Source: Lysobacteraceae bacterium
Lineage (GTDB): Bacteria > Pseudomonadota > Gammaproteobacteria > Xanthomonadales > Ahniellaceae
Assembly: GCA_021299185.1 (NCBI GenBank)
Contig: JAJTHZ010000099.1
Span: 1-32,644 of the forward strand
Direction: 5' to 3'
DNA: 32,644 bases
Positions 32,426 through 32,644 of this stretch are shown here, piece by piece; position 1 is the first letter of the stretch, and each line of letters starts with the position of its first letter. Both the position numbers and the translations under genes were made by a program. The notes beneath the pieces are model-generated. The model was not told where the DNA came from. It did no database searches and saw only the letters and a list, made by a program, of their open reading frames with translations.

Positions 32426-32644
32426 GGCAGGACGTGCAGCACCACCCGATCGTAGCGGCCGGCGGCATCGAGCGCGACGATCGCCTGCTCGCCCGCCTGC
32501 TCGAAGCGGTGCTGCAGCGGTCGCGCCCCCTCGCTGCGCCCGACCAGCCGGCCGTTGACCAGCCAGTCGACCGGGCCGTCGGCGCCGAGCGCGCGCAGCG
32601 ACAGCGTCGGCGCCGTCGCGCTGCCGGGGGCGCGCCGCAGCACG
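32422..32644 (-). CDS. pbpC: Penicillin-binding protein 1C, C-terminal end (partial)
   Basis: Only the last 73 residues are inside the window; the frame runs off the right edge. The piece fits the BiPBP_C domain that ends PbpC (PF06832): LSLRALGADGPVDWLVNGRL, then the G..aivaLDaaGRyDrV.. strand pattern seen near the end of that family. PBP1C is an inner-membrane glycosyltransferase with a transpeptidase domain acting on peptidoglycan in the periplasm. The stop overlaps the ATG of the alpha/beta hydrolase by 4 bp, so both genes are on one message. The call rests on one small domain. Confidence 0.75.
   Translation of the reverse strand, partial: VLRRAPGSATAPTLSLRALGADGPVDWLVNGRLVGRSEGARPLQHRFEQAGEQAIVALDAAGRYDRVVLHVLP

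Overview
The window is GC-rich chromosomal DNA from a gammaproteobacterium. The order Xanthomonadales (Lysobacterales) fits best. The reasons are very high GC with strong third-position bias, close matches to E. coli-type genes (ybiI, nei, yedI, putP, pbpC), a TPR-sulfotransferase/TonB-receptor pair, secreted multidomain proteins, and dispersed GTAGGAGC-type inverted repeats. This assignment is an inference; no rRNA or other marker gene is present. I saw no tRNA, CRISPR array, integrase, transposase or phage gene.

Layout. 1-393: the end of a tandem array of 98-bp inverted-repeat units. 414-4679 (minus): a three-gene unit read as SGNH/GDSL hydrolase, a single-pass hypothetical protein, then an apolipoprotein N-acyltransferase-like protein with an unusual PH-like membrane tail. 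4866-5576 (minus): a SAM methyltransferase. 5704-8451 (plus): an M14-like deacylase, ybiI, a small membrane protein, and a membrane GGDEF protein whose last residues are frameshifted. 8568-16977 (plus): the most system-like block, with a TPR-sulfotransferase, a TonB-dependent receptor, a Rieske oxygenase, an exported amidohydrolase and an APC permease. The last three genes are joined by 4-bp GTGA overlaps.

16987-23061 holds a SOUL haem-binding protein (minus), yedI (minus), a PIN-domain protein (plus), putP (minus), a cupin (plus) and a TraB-like membrane gene broken by an in-frame TAA (plus). 23336-26517 is a rearranged segment. A 343-bp piece of the 3' end of phzF is present twice as a direct repeat (23349-23691 and 25643-25985), and it brackets a gene for an unrecognised secreted 448-residue protein. 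26577-32644 holds a GNAT acetyltransferase, nei, a 1036-residue secreted metalloprotease with PKD, carboxypeptidase-regulatory-like and Calx-beta-like modules, a GGGCCC-rich repeat patch, a MEST-like alpha/beta hydrolase, and the 3' end of pbpC.

The best candidate for an undescribed system is 8568-16977. My reading is that the receptor takes up an amide- or peptide-like compound, the periplasmic amidohydrolase cleaves it, the AdiC-like permease moves the released (possibly basic) amine or amino acid, and the Rieske oxygenase, whose active site resembles quaternary-amine oxygenases, attacks it. The substrate is not known. Other points of interest are the Lnt-PH fusion, the phzF duplication with its cargo gene, the Rieske bridging glutamate, and two coding lesions (GGDEF frameshift, TraB-like nonsense codon).
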